From assembly GCA_963786225.1 (NCBI GenBank), contig CAWAYQ010000017.1, forward strand, positions 1 to 64,000: DNA of 64,000 nt, given 5' to 3'. Below, one piece after another: positions 50,324 through 59,028 of the stretch. Below the pieces are notes generated by a model. It saw only the letters and a list, made by a program, of their open reading frames with translations, had not been told where the DNA came from and did no database searches. Within the stretch, counting starts at the first letter, position 1. Every line of letters starts with the position of its first letter. A program made the position numbers and the translations under genes. The stretch comes from Flaviflagellibacter sp963786225 (GTDB lineage: Bacteria; Pseudomonadota; Alphaproteobacteria; Rhizobiales; Methylopilaceae).

Positions 50324-51463
50324 TCAAGCCTTGCCGAAGAAGTGGTCGTAGGCAAGCTGCTGATCGACTTCGGTCTCGAACTGCCAGCCAACGATGCGCT
50401 GCGCCCAGGCTTTCTGGCTGTCGATGACCTTCTTGAAGAACGGATCGGCGGACGAGGCTGCGATCACCTTGTCCCATGCCGCCAGTTGCGCTTCGAGCAC
50501 CGGCTTCGGTGTTTGGATCACCTTCACACCGGCATCCTTCAGCGCCTGCAGATCCTTGGAGTAACGCTCCTGCTGCTTCCACGACATGTCGGCCGACGCC
50601 GATTCCGCCGCGTACTTGATCATGGCCTGCACTTCCTTCGGCAGACCGTCGTACTTCGTCTTGTTGAACAGGATCTCGAACGTCTCGACCGCCTGATGGT
50701 AGCTCTGCACCATGTAGGTCTTCGAGACGTCGGCGAAGCCGAGCAGCCGGTCGGACGACGGATTGTTGAACTCCGCGCCGTCGATCAGGCCACGATCGAG
50801 CGCCGGGACGATTTCGCCGCCGGGCAGGATCGTCACCGCCGTGCCGAGTTCCTTGAACAGATCGGCGGCGAGGCCGACCGTGCGGAATTTGATGTTTTTG
50901 AGATCGTCGGCGCTCTTGATCTCCTTCTTGAACCAGCCGAGCGGCTGGGTCGGCATCGGGCCCGTCTGGAAGCCGACGACGTTGACCTTCATGATGTCGT
51001 GCAGAAGCTCGTTGTAGAGTTGTTGGCCGCCGCCGTAGTTGAGCCAGCCGAGATACTGGTTGGCACGCCAGCCGAACGGCGGAGCCGTACCGAACAGCGA
51101 GAACGCCTTGTTCTTTCCGTACCAGTAGGCGGACACACCGTGGCCGCCGTCGAGGATGCCGGAGTTGACCGCATCGAGAACCTGGAAGGCGGGCACGACG
51201 GCGCCGGCCTGCAGAAGCTCGATTTTCACGCGACCCTCGCCGATCGCGTTCACACGCGTGACGAAATCGGTCGCGTATTCGTGGAAGATATCCTTGTTGG
51301 GCCAGGTGGACTGGAACTTCAGGATGATCGGCGCCTGTGCGCTGACGACATTCGGCGCGGCGACAGCCGCGCCGGCAACGGCGACACCGGCTGCACCGGT
51401 CAGGAATTCACGCCGTTTGATCTTGGATTCGGGCCGGTTTTCGGCCTTGGTGATCTCACTCAT
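50324..51463 (-). CDS. dctP: TRAP transporter substrate-binding protein DctP with Tat signal
   Basis: 379 residues from ATG 51463. A twin-arginine leader (KRREFLTGAAGVAVAGAAVA at 16-35) precedes a DctP fold; the mature part opens with ILKFQSTWPNKDIFHEYATD. FRTVGLAADLFKELG near 205 includes the conserved Arg that binds the substrate carboxylate. The ligand is probably a 2-hydroxy or 2-keto acid, given the adjacent oxidase and dehydrogenase. Tat export is common in this subfamily. Confidence 0.92.
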   Translation of the reverse strand: MSEITKAENRPESKIKRREFLTGAAGVAVAGAAVAAPNVVSAQAPIILKFQSTWPNKDIFHEYATDFVTRVNAIGEGRVKIELLQAGAVVPAFQVLDAVNSGILDGGHGVSAYWYGKNKAFSLFGTAPPFGWRANQYLGWLNYGGGQQLYNELLHDIMKVNVVGFQTGPMPTQPLGWFKKEIKSADDLKNIKFRTVGLAADLFKELGTAVTILPGGEIVPALDRGLIDGAEFNNPSSDRLLGFADVSKTYMVQSYHQAVETFEILFNKTKYDGLPKEVQAMIKYAAESASADMSWKQQERYSKDLQALKDAGVKVIQTPKPVLEAQLAAWDKVIAASSADPFFKKVIDSQKAWAQRIVGWQFETEVDQQLAYDHFFGKA

Positions 51464-51813
51464 GGCGACTGCCTCTCGTTGGCGGAGGACGCTTGCAGCG
51501 TTTCCGCGGGTCGTTTCCATTTCCCATGCGCCACAGGGGCGCTTTCTTATTGGTCCGCTTGCTGCGGCCTGATTGGTCGACCTATTGGTGCGACCTAAGT
51601 CGAATTATGATTCCAACTTCGACCATTACGCTAGTACTCCCAAAGGCTACGAAGTGCCGAAATTATAAGCAATCCCAAAACCGACCGCCCGCGGACGGGA
51701 GACCGCCTTAACCAATCCGTCCGGGGCCGCGTCCGGCACGTCTTGTCGAAGTCCTCGACTGCGCGTATCGCGAACACATTGCTACCCGACACACCGAACG
51801 ACGAGGAAACAGC
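51464..51813. promoter_or_regulatory. 350-bp divergent region with ATTGGT repeats
   Basis: No gene seen between dctP and the glcG-like gene. ATTGGTCCG (51549), ATTGGTCGACC (51572) and ATTGGTGCGACC (51584) are three near-copies, the last two 12 bp apart. A GTCGAA...TTCGAC inverted pair lies at 51599-51623. These are plausible operators for both divergent units, and no regulator gene is adjacent. Confidence 0.5.
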
Positions 51814-52248
51814 ATGACTCTTTCCCTCCATCAGGCTCAGGTCATAGTGGCCGGTGCGGTGTCGTACGCCCAGCAGACCGCGATGAATCCCGTCTCCATT
51901 ATCGTGCTCGACGGCCGTGGCGTCCTGAAAGCGGGTGTGGCGATGGACGGCACCAGCCTTCGCCGCAGCGACATCGCGACCGGCAAGGCGAATGGCGCGC
52001 TCGGGCTCGGTGTGGGTTCGCGCTCGCTGTTCAAGCGCGCCAAGGAGCAGCCCTATTTCATCGCCGCCGCGACCAGCGCCATCGGCGGCAGTCTCGTTCC
52101 GGTGCCGGGCGGCGTTCTCATCCGCGACGGCGCGGGCTCGCTTCTCGGCGTGGTCGGCGTTTCCGGCTGCACCTCCGATAACGACGAAGCCGCGGCCATG
52201 GCCGGCATCGTCCAGGCAGGCCTTGTCGGCGATCCCGGCACCGACTGA
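51814..52248 (+). CDS. GlcG/HbpS-family haem-binding-like protein
   Basis: 144 residues of the GlcG/HbpS family: AQVIVAGAVSYAQQTAMNPV at the start, VLDGRGVLKAGVAMDG near 32, and GGSLVPVPGGVLIRDG near 90. Members lie next to glycolate or propanediol oxidation genes, some bind haem or cobalamin, and the exact role is open. It is one base upstream of the FMN 2-hydroxyacid oxidase start, matching the glc-type context. Confidence 0.85.
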   Translation: MTLSLHQAQVIVAGAVSYAQQTAMNPVSIIVLDGRGVLKAGVAMDGTSLRRSDIATGKANGALGLGVGSRSLFKRAKEQPYFIAAATSAIGGSLVPVPGGVLIRDGAGSLLGVVGVSGCTSDNDEAAAMAGIVQAGLVGDPGTD

Positions 52249-52249
52249 G

Positions 52250-53383
52250 ATGGGCGTCGTCACCACCATTTCCGACCTCAGGGAGATCGCGAAGCGCAGG
52301 ATACCGCGCGCGATCTTCGATTACGCCGATTGCGGCTCCTATAACGAGGCAACGCTTCGTGCGAATCGTGCCGATCTCGACGCCATCGGCCTGCGCCAGC
52401 GCGTCCTGATCGACGTCTCGGAGCGCAAGGTCGCGACGAGTTTCGTCGGCCAGCCGGCCACCATGCCCGTCGCCATCGCGCCGACGGGCCTGACCGGCCT
52501 GTTTCACCGCGACGGCGAAATCCACGGCGCCCGCGCCGCGCAGAAGTTCGGCATACCGTTTTGCCTGTCCACCATGTCGATCTGCTCGATCGAGGATGTG
52601 CGCGAGGCGGTCGAAAAGCCGTTCTGGTTCCAGCTTTACGTCATGCGCGACCGCGGCTTCGCCGCATCGCTCATCGAACGCGCCAAGGCCGCCCAATGCT
52701 CGGCACTCGTATTGACGCTCGACCTTCAGATCCAGGGCCAGCGCCACCGCGACCTGAAAAACGGCCTCAGCGTCCCGCCGAAACTCACACTCGCCAACGC
52801 CCTTGATATCGCAACCAAGCCTGCCTGGGCCTTGAGCGTTCTCCGCGGCAAGCGCCGCAGCTTCGGCAATCTTCAGGATCGCGTGCCCGGCGGCGACAGC
52901 CTGACGACGCTTTCCCAATGGATCGCGAGCCAGTTCGACCCGTCGCTGTCCTGGAAGGACATCGAATGGGTCAAGAGCCTCTGGCCCGGAAAGCTGATCC
53001 TCAAAGGCGTGCTCGACGCCGAGGATGCGAAGATCGCCGCCGCCTGCGGCGCGGACGCAATCGTCGTCTCGAACCATGGCGGACGCCAGCTCGACGGCGC
53101 GCGCTCGTCCATCCACGCCCTGCCCGAAGTGGTCAAGGCGGCGGACGGCAAGATCGAAATCCTGTTCGACGGCGGCATCACGTCCGGCCAGGATGTGCTC
53201 AAGGCCGTTGCGCTCGGCGCACATGGCTGCCTGATCGGCAAGGCCTTCCTTTATGCCCTCGCGGCCGGCGGCGAGGCCGGCGTCACCCAGGCGCTGGAGA
53301 TCATCCGCAGGGAGCTCGATGTCTCGATGGCGCTGACCGGCTCCCGCGACATCGCCGAGGTCGGATCGCATACGCTCGCCTGA
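52250..53383 (+). CDS. FMN-dependent alpha-hydroxyacid oxidase/dehydrogenase (LldD-like)
   Basis: 377 residues from ATG 52250. FMN-barrel family: the N-terminal AKRRIPRAIFDYADCGS, PTGLTGLFHRDGE near 80, FWFQLYVMRDR near 125, the base histidine in VVSNHGGRQLDG near 275, and FDGGITSGQDVLKAVALGAH near 310. It oxidises an L-2-hydroxy acid such as L-lactate, glycolate or mandelate to the keto acid. Its placement opposite the TRAP importer suggests that the imported compound is its substrate. Confidence 0.9.
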   Translation: MGVVTTISDLREIAKRRIPRAIFDYADCGSYNEATLRANRADLDAIGLRQRVLIDVSERKVATSFVGQPATMPVAIAPTGLTGLFHRDGEIHGARAAQKFGIPFCLSTMSICSIEDVREAVEKPFWFQLYVMRDRGFAASLIERAKAAQCSALVLTLDLQIQGQRHRDLKNGLSVPPKLTLANALDIATKPAWALSVLRGKRRSFGNLQDRVPGGDSLTTLSQWIASQFDPSLSWKDIEWVKSLWPGKLILKGVLDAEDAKIAAACGADAIVVSNHGGRQLDGARSSIHALPEVVKAADGKIEILFDGGITSGQDVLKAVALGAHGCLIGKAFLYALAAGGEAGVTQALEIIRRELDVSMALTGSRDIAEVGSHTLA

Positions 53384-53595
53384 GGCAAAGCTGGCCGTTG
53401 TTTTGAACCATTATTGTTTGGTCTCCGAGTCTTGATGATCACGGCGTCCGCCGGGTTTGAATCTTCTGCCGCACGCCGGTATTGAGGCACCCGATATCGT
53501 CCGCCTGCCCGCCTCCGGGGATCCGGCGAATGCATCGCTTCCCGCGCCTTAATTTCCTGCGCGGCCGGATTGCGGAAGGCTCGCGGCTGAAAGCC

Positions 53596-54771
53596 ATGCT
53601 CAGGCACAGGATCATCACCGCCGTCGCGGCACTGGCCGTTCTCGCGAGCGCGGCTGCCGTCGTGTCGGTCGGCGTGCGCCCGGGCCGTGCCGAACCGCTG
53701 ACGATGGAAGGGCTGGGCCGGGCGTTGTTCTCGGATGTAAACTTCTCGCTCAACCGCACCCAGTCCTGCGCCACCTGCCACGTTCCCGATCTGGCGTTCA
53801 CCGACCGCCGCGAAACCCCGGCGGGGACGGCCGCCTCACTGGGGGATGACGGGCATTCGATCGGCGATCGCAACACGCCGACCGCGACCTATGCCGCGTT
53901 CAGCCCCGTCTTTCACCGGCGTGAGGACGGCGTCCATGTCGGCGGTCAGTTCCTCGACGGCCGCTCGGCGCGGCTGGAGGATCAGGCCGGCCAGCCCCCG
54001 CTCAACCCGATCGAAATGGGGATGCCGGACAAGGCGTCCGTGGTCGAACGGCTGAAGGAAAATCCGGACTATGTCCGTCAGTTCAAAGCGCTGTTCAAAG
54101 GCGACGTCTTGGCCGATGACGACACCGCGCTGAACGCGATGACGGCGGCCATCGCGGCGTTCGAACGGACGCCCGAATTCTCGCCCTTTGATTCCAAATA
54201 TGACCGGTCGCTGCGCGGTGAGTACACGCTCACGCCGCAGGAGGAACTGGGCCGCGTCCTGTTCTTTTCCAAACAGTTCACGAACTGCAATCTCTGCCAC
54301 ATGCTGAAATCCTCGGGCGGACAGGAGCACGAGACGTTTTCGAACTACACGTTCCACAATATCGGCGTCCCGGCGAACCAGCCTCTGAACGTCGCGAACG
54401 GCCGAGGCAGGATCGACAAGGGGCTGGCGGAGAATCCCGCCGTACAAAATCCGTCCGCCGAATCCGGCAAGTTCAAGGTGCCGACCTTGCGCAATGTCGC
54501 CGTGACCGCACCGTACATGCACAACGGCGCGTTCCGGGATCTGCGCACCACGATCCTGTTTTACAACAAGTACAACAGCACGGCACCGCGCCGGCAGATC
54601 GATCCGGAAACCGGCAAGGCCTGGGCGCCGCCGGAAGTCGGCGAGAACATCTCGCTGAAAGAGCTGGAAACGGGTCCCGCGCTCGAGGACAAGCGCGTGG
54701 ATGCCCTGATCGCGTTCCTGAAAACCCTGACCGATCGGCGCTATGAGCACCTGATCTTGGATAAACCGTAA
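53596..54771 (+). CDS. Dihaem cytochrome-c peroxidase / MauG family protein
   Basis: 391 residues from ATG 53596; an upstream in-frame ATG at 53530 is also possible. A signal segment (RHRIITAVAALAVLASAAAV) ends at GRAEP. Two haem c motifs are visible, CATCH near residue 53 and CNLCH near 235, the bacterial cytochrome-c peroxidase layout. PTLRNVAVTAPYMHNGAFRD near 300 is the typical C-terminal signature with the second haem's axial ligand. It should reduce peroxide in the periplasm or modify a protein. It is convergent with the CNB gene, 2 bp apart. Confidence 0.9.
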   Translation: MLRHRIITAVAALAVLASAAAVVSVGVRPGRAEPLTMEGLGRALFSDVNFSLNRTQSCATCHVPDLAFTDRRETPAGTAASLGDDGHSIGDRNTPTATYAAFSPVFHRREDGVHVGGQFLDGRSARLEDQAGQPPLNPIEMGMPDKASVVERLKENPDYVRQFKALFKGDVLADDDTALNAMTAAIAAFERTPEFSPFDSKYDRSLRGEYTLTPQEELGRVLFFSKQFTNCNLCHMLKSSGGQEHETFSNYTFHNIGVPANQPLNVANGRGRIDKGLAENPAVQNPSAESGKFKVPTLRNVAVTAPYMHNGAFRDLRTTILFYNKYNSTAPRRQIDPETGKAWAPPEVGENISLKELETGPALEDKRVDALIAFLKTLTDRRYEHLILDKP

Positions 54772-54773
54772 GG

Positions 54774-55400
54774 CTAGGTCGGAACGTCCCGGCGTTCCGC
54801 ACGCGCGGCGTTGTCGGTCAGGCGCTGGGCGATGAGCTGGACGAGATACCAGCCGAATTCCGGATTCTGAAAGTAGAGCTGCTTCAATTCGTGCTCCCCG
54901 ATAGACAGCAGGCGGCAGTCCGACAGGCAGCGCGCCGTCTGGGTGCGCAATCCATTGCGACTGAAGAAGGCGATCTCCCCGAACAAGGTTCCCGCACCGA
55001 TCTCGACCTCGATCTCGTCGAACACGATCGTGCCGGAGGACAGATAATAGAGTCGATCGCCGACATCGCCTTTGCGGAACAGGATCTCGCCCGCGGGAAC
55101 GTCGCGGGACGATGCGAACGGTGCGAGCCATTCATGGTGAAGGCCGCCCGCGGGCGCGGCGTGGATGTCGCGGATCAGTTTCCGCATCTGCCGCAGGCGG
55201 TAGATGTTGAGCGGCAGGATGATCGCGTATTCGACGAGGCCGGGCAGCGAGCCCACCGAGGCCGCATAGGTGATCTTCGTGAAATTGGACCAGACCGACA
55301 TGATGCGCAGCGGGATCATCGTGCGCACGAAAGCCGACGCCACGCTGAAGGCGGCCGCCGCCCAGCCGAGAACCGGCACATACTCCAGGAGTGCATTCAT
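54774..55400 (-). CDS. Membrane protein with C-terminal cyclic-nucleotide-binding domain
   Basis: 208 residues from ATG 55400. One or two spans lie in the first 75 residues (YVPVLGWAAAAFSVASAF, LVEYAIILPLNIYRL). Residues 90-200 are a cNMP-binding fold (VPAGEILFRKGDVGDRLYYL, then SGTIVFDEIEVEIGAGTLFGEIAFF). There is no DNA-binding helix at the end. It looks like a membrane-tethered sensor with unknown output. Confidence 0.8.
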   Translation of the reverse strand: MNALLEYVPVLGWAAAAFSVASAFVRTMIPLRIMSVWSNFTKITYAASVGSLPGLVEYAIILPLNIYRLRQMRKLIRDIHAAPAGGLHHEWLAPFASSRDVPAGEILFRKGDVGDRLYYLSSGTIVFDEIEVEIGAGTLFGEIAFFSRNGLRTQTARCLSDCRLLSIGEHELKQLYFQNPEFGWYLVQLIAQRLTDNAARAERRDVPT

Positions 55401-55572
55401 CGCGATCCGGCCCTTCGATAAGCGCGCCGGATATGACGATTCCGTTGCAGCGCGATGACGCACCCGCCGCCCGGAAGGCGCTGCGCACAGAAACCCATAA
55501 GCGCGGTTCGGGCAAGCCCGCCGCCCGGTGTCCGGATGCCGGTTGTCCCCATTCGTCCACATCGGTTTTTCA

Positions 55573-55590
55573 CCGTCATCGCGTCGTCAT
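55573..55590 (+). promoter_or_regulatory. Pho-box-like repeat upstream of phnC
   Basis: CCGTCAT-CGCG-TCGTCAT is two 7-bp direct repeats at 11-bp spacing, the PhoB-box pattern (CTGTCAT n4 CTGTCAT). It ends 37 bp before the phnC ATG, where a PhoB-activated promoter would be expected. It supports phosphate-starvation control. Confidence 0.6.
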
Positions 55591-55627
55591 CCGCCGACTT
55601 TAGGAGTTAGCCGATTGGAGCTCGCCC

Positions 55628-56479
55628 ATGACCTTTGCGCTCGCGATCGACGGCCTGACGAAATCCTATGGTTCGGTGCGCGCCGTTAATGCGCTCACTC
55701 TGCACATCGCTCCCGGCGAGCGTGTCGCGCTGATCGGCGCGTCCGGCTCCGGCAAATCGACCCTGATACGCCTCGCCTCCGGCCTTCTGACCAGCGACCG
55801 CGATGGCGGCGAGGTCAAGGTGTTCGGCGAAGCCATCCAGAGCGGCGGCAAACTGACCCGCGACGCGCGCCGTATCCGCCGCTGCATCGGCCTCATCTTC
55901 CAGAAGTTCAATCTCGTGAACCGCCTCTCGGTCACGACCAACGTCCTCGTCGGCGCACTCGGACGTATTTCCCCTCTTCGCGGCACATTGGGCTTGTATT
56001 GCCGTGCCGATCGTGACGCCGCCTATTCCGCCCTCGTGCAAGTCGGCATCGAGCAGCATGCCGGTAAGCGCGCTGAGGCTTTGTCCGGCGGCCAGCAGCA
56101 GCGCGCCGCCATCGCCCGTGCGCTCGTCCAGCGTGCCAAGATCATCATCGCCGACGAGCCTATCGCCTCGCTCGATCCGAAATCGGCGAAGAAGGTCATG
56201 GATATCCTGGCCGAGCTCAACAGCACGCAGGACATCACCCTTCTCGTTTCGCTGCACCAGGTCGACTATGCGCGCGCCTATTTCGACCGTGTCGTCGCCA
56301 TGCGCGCCGGCGAAATCGTATTCGACGGCCCCGCCTCGAAACTCACGCCCGACTTCCTGACCGAACTCTACGGCGCATCCGCCGAAGAGCTGATCCTGCC
56401 GGGCCAGACGGCTCCGACGGAGCCGCATCTCGACGTCAAGCGTACCAACGCCGCGGCGGAGCTAGCCCGAGCGTCCTGA
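55628..56479 (+). CDS. phnC: Phosphonate ABC transporter ATP-binding protein
   Basis: 283 residues with GGAG 8 nt upstream of the ATG. Walker A is GASGSGKSTLIRLASGL near residue 38, the Q-loop lies in FQKFNLVNRLSVTTNVL near 97, the signature is LSGGQQQRAAIARALVQ near 153, and Walker B is IIIADEPIASLDP. It powers phosphonate uptake with PhnD and PhnE. An RGTLGLY-type insert after the Q-loop is common in PhnC. Confidence 0.93.
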   Translation: MTFALAIDGLTKSYGSVRAVNALTLHIAPGERVALIGASGSGKSTLIRLASGLLTSDRDGGEVKVFGEAIQSGGKLTRDARRIRRCIGLIFQKFNLVNRLSVTTNVLVGALGRISPLRGTLGLYCRADRDAAYSALVQVGIEQHAGKRAEALSGGQQQRAAIARALVQRAKIIIADEPIASLDPKSAKKVMDILAELNSTQDITLLVSLHQVDYARAYFDRVVAMRAGEIVFDGPASKLTPDFLTELYGASAEELILPGQTAPTEPHLDVKRTNAAAELARAS

Positions 56480-56501
56480 TCAACAGACTATGGAGACGAC
56501 A

Positions 56502-57503
56502 ATGAAAAGGTTCATTCTCGGTGGCCTCGCAGCGCTCGCGCTCGCCGGCACCGCTTCCGCGCAAGAGGCCAAGGAACTCAATTTCGGCATCATTTCCACG
56601 GAGTCCTCCGCGGCTCTGTCGAAGAGCTTCGAGCCGATGCTGAAGGATCTCGAAAAGGCCGTCGGCGTTCCGGTGAAGGCCTTCTTCGCGCAGGATTATG
56701 CCGGCGTGATCGAAGCCATGCGCTTCAAAAAGGTCGATCTCGCCTGGTACGGCAACAAGGCCGCCATGGAAGCGGTTGACCGCGCCAACGGCGAAGTGTT
56801 CGTCCAGACCACGAAGAAGGACGGCACGAAGGGCTATTACTCGCTGATCCTGACGCAGAAGAGCCGCTCCGACATCAACGAACTCAAGGATGTGATCGAC
56901 TGCTCGAAGGGCCTCAACTTCGGCAATGGCGACGCCAACTCGACCTCGGGCAATCTCGTGCCCAGCTATTACGTGTTCGCCATCAACAAGGTGAACCCGA
57001 ACGAGTGCTACAAGCGTGTCGTCGTCTCGAACCATGAAGGCAACGCGCTCGCGGTCGCCAACGGCCAGGTCGACGTCGCGACCAACAACACCGAGAGCAT
57101 GGACCGCCTCGCCCAGACGCGCCCGGACGACTACGCCAAGATCAAGGAAGTGTGGCGCTCGCCGCTCATCCCGTCCGATCCGCTCGTCTGGCGCGCGGAT
57201 CTGCCGGCCGACATGAAGGCCAAGATCCATTCCTTCTTCCTCGGCTACGGCCGCCTCGGCACCGCCGAAGAAGTCACGCACGCTCGCCAGGTTCTGAGCA
57301 CCACGTCCGATGGCTGGGGTCCGTTCGTCCCGTCCTCGAACGCGCAGCTCTACCCGATCCGCCAGCTCGAACTCTTCAAGTCCAAGCTCAAGATTCAGAA
57401 CGACGAGAAGCTGTCGGCCGACGACAAGAAGGCGAAAGTCACCGAGATCGACGCCAAGCTGGCCGACCTCGACAAGCTGATGGTGTCCGTTCCGAACATG
57501 TAA
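56502..57503 (+). CDS. phnD: Phosphonate-binding periplasmic protein
   Basis: 333 residues from ATG 56502, with GGAG 7 nt upstream. A signal peptide (RFILGGLAALALAGTASAQE) leads into the PhnD/SsuA-like fold: LNFGIISTESSAALSKSFEP at the mature start, DLAWYGNKAAMEAVDRANGE near 80, and LNFGNGDANSTSGNLVPSYY near 145 with Ser/Thr residues that bind the phosphonate oxygen atoms. The ligand is an alkyl- or aminoalkylphosphonate. Confidence 0.94.
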   Translation: MKRFILGGLAALALAGTASAQEAKELNFGIISTESSAALSKSFEPMLKDLEKAVGVPVKAFFAQDYAGVIEAMRFKKVDLAWYGNKAAMEAVDRANGEVFVQTTKKDGTKGYYSLILTQKSRSDINELKDVIDCSKGLNFGNGDANSTSGNLVPSYYVFAINKVNPNECYKRVVVSNHEGNALAVANGQVDVATNNTESMDRLAQTRPDDYAKIKEVWRSPLIPSDPLVWRADLPADMKAKIHSFFLGYGRLGTAEEVTHARQVLSTTSDGWGPFVPSSNAQLYPIRQLELFKSKLKIQNDEKLSADDKKAKVTEIDAKLADLDKLMVSVPNM

Positions 57504-57519
57504 ATCGCGCAATCGCGCC

Positions 57520-57550
57520 GGGAGGGACCCAAGGGTCCCTCCCTTTTTTT
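57520..57550 (+). terminator. Intrinsic terminator between phnD and phnE
   Basis: GGGAGGGACC-CAAG-GGTCCCTCCC is a perfect 10-bp stem, followed by TTTTTTT. It lies 16 bp after the phnD stop and 16 bp before phnE, so phnE expression would be reduced relative to phnCD, giving an excess of binding protein and ATPase over permease. Confidence 0.9.
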
Positions 57551-57566
57551 GTCCGGAGACTTCCCG

Positions 57567-58379
57567 ATGACGAACGGTTCAGCCGCCCTCGACTCCCTTC
57601 GCGCACCCATCGTACCGCGCTCCGCTTTGAATATCGTGGTACGGACGGCAGGCCTTGCGGTCGCCGTGGCCGTTCTCGTCTGGGCCTGGCATTCCGCGGA
57701 GATGAACCCGGTTCAGCTCGTGCGCGATTCCCAAAATATGGTCACGCTCGGCCGGGATTTTCTCAAACCCGATTTCGCCGATTGGGAATTCTACCTCAAA
57801 GGCATGATGGAGACTTTGGCCATCGCCATCTGGGGCACGCTGCTCGCCGTCGTTCTCGGCATTCCGTTCGCGCTGCTCTGCGCCAGCAATATCGCGCCGG
57901 CCTGGATCACCTTCCCGGTCCGGCGCCTGATGGACGCGCTCCGTGCCATCAACGAACTCGTCTTCGCGCTGATCTTCATCGCGGCCGTCGGCCTCGGCCC
58001 GTTCGCCGGCGTGCTCGCACTCTTCCTGCACACGACCGGCATCATCGCCAAATTGTTTTCTGAGGCGGTCGAAGCCATCGACCACGGTCCGGTCGAGGGC
58101 ATCCGCGGCACGGGCGCGAGCAAGCTGCAGGAAATCGTCTACGGCGTGATCCCGCAGGTTCTGCCCCTGTGGATTTCCTTCACGCTGTACCGCTTCGAAT
58201 CCAATGTCCGCTCGGCGACCGTGATCGGCATCGTCGGCGGCGGCGGCATCGGCATGACCTTCAATGAGGTCATGCGTTCGTTCCAGTACGAGCAGGCCGG
58301 CGCGCTTCTCCTGATCGTCGTCGTGACCGTGTCGGTGCTCGACATTATCAGCCAGCGCATCCGTGCACGGTTTATCTAG
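57567..58379 (+). CDS. phnE: Phosphonate ABC transporter permease
   Basis: 270 residues from ATG 57567, with GGAG 9 nt upstream. Five or six spans; the EAA-type loop is in EGIRGTGASKLQEIVYGVIP near 180, the family's ATPase docking site. MMETLAIAIWGTLLAVVLGI near 80 is the typical opening of the permease domain. A single phnE is present, where some relatives have two. Confidence 0.93.
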   Translation: MTNGSAALDSLRAPIVPRSALNIVVRTAGLAVAVAVLVWAWHSAEMNPVQLVRDSQNMVTLGRDFLKPDFADWEFYLKGMMETLAIAIWGTLLAVVLGIPFALLCASNIAPAWITFPVRRLMDALRAINELVFALIFIAAVGLGPFAGVLALFLHTTGIIAKLFSEAVEAIDHGPVEGIRGTGASKLQEIVYGVIPQVLPLWISFTLYRFESNVRSATVIGIVGGGGIGMTFNEVMRSFQYEQAGALLLIVVVTVSVLDIISQRIRARFI

Positions 58380-58385
58380 AGCCGC

Positions 58386-58466
58386 CCTCTCCCGAACCAA
58401 GTCGGGTTTACCCGACTTGGCCATTCAAGTGCTGAACTCGGGAACACCCGAGTTCAGTGGGAGAGG
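58386..58466. repeat. Cloverleaf-like compound palindrome
   Basis: Two perfect inverted repeats, CCAAGTCGGGT/ACCCGACTTGG (58397-58420) and CTGAACTCGGG/CCCGAGTTCAG (58432-58457), sit inside an outer pair CCTCTCCC/GGGAGAGG (58386-58393 and 58459-58466). Both inner stems share the AGTCGGG/ACTCGGG theme. As RNA or extruded DNA this forms a three-way junction. It lies between convergent phnE and the MOSC gene and could terminate both transcripts; it may be one copy of a dispersed palindromic repeat family. Confidence 0.75.
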
Positions 58467-58481
58467 AAAGAACGCCGACCG

Positions 58482-59024
58482 CTAGACCTTGTCGAGCTTC
58501 CGGTGCGGCTCTGCCGGGAGCTCGACGCGTATCGCATCGCCCGGCGCGATCTCACCGCCCGCAAGCACGACACCCATAACACCGGCCTTTCGGATCAGAT
58601 TTCCCTCGGCATCCCTGCCGAGAAGAGCCTGGGTCAGACCGACCTGAAAATCGTCGAGCTGGATGCAGGGGTTCCGCAATCCCTTGACCTCGACCACAGC
58701 CGCCGCACCGAGATGAAGCCTCGCGCCTTCCGGCAACCCCAGAAGATCGACGCCCTGCGTCAACACGTTCTCGCCGATCTGCCCGGGTTCGAGATGAAAC
58801 CCTTCCAGTGCGAGTTCTTCGAACAATTCCGAATGAATGAGGTGGACCTGCCGGAGGTTCGGCTGCGTCGGATCGCGGGCGACGCGCGAGCGGTGCTTGA
58901 CCGTCACGCCTGCGTGCGCGTCGCCCTCGACGCCGAGATCGGCGATCAGGGTGATGCGAGGCTCGACCCGCTTACTGAAGCCATGGCCCGCCGCGCGGCT
59001 GACAGAAACGATCTTCGCGGCCAT
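58482..59024 (-). CDS. MOSC-domain protein
   Basis: 180 residues from ATG 59024, with GAGGCG upstream. The fold is marked by ADLGVEGDAHAG near residue 29, HLIHSELFEELALEGF near 62, GENVLTQGVDLLGLPEGARL near 85 and VKGLRNPCIQLDDF near 113, whose Cys is the conserved MOSC cysteine. MOSC proteins bind molybdenum cofactor or bear sulfur. The role in a C-P lyase operon is unclear. It is 4 bp after phnN and the last gene of that operon. Confidence 0.85.
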   Translation of the reverse strand: MAAKIVSVSRAAGHGFSKRVEPRITLIADLGVEGDAHAGVTVKHRSRVARDPTQPNLRQVHLIHSELFEELALEGFHLEPGQIGENVLTQGVDLLGLPEGARLHLGAAAVVEVKGLRNPCIQLDDFQVGLTQALLGRDAEGNLIRKAGVMGVVLAGGEIAPGDAIRVELPAEPHRKLDKV

Positions 59025-59028
59025 CGCG

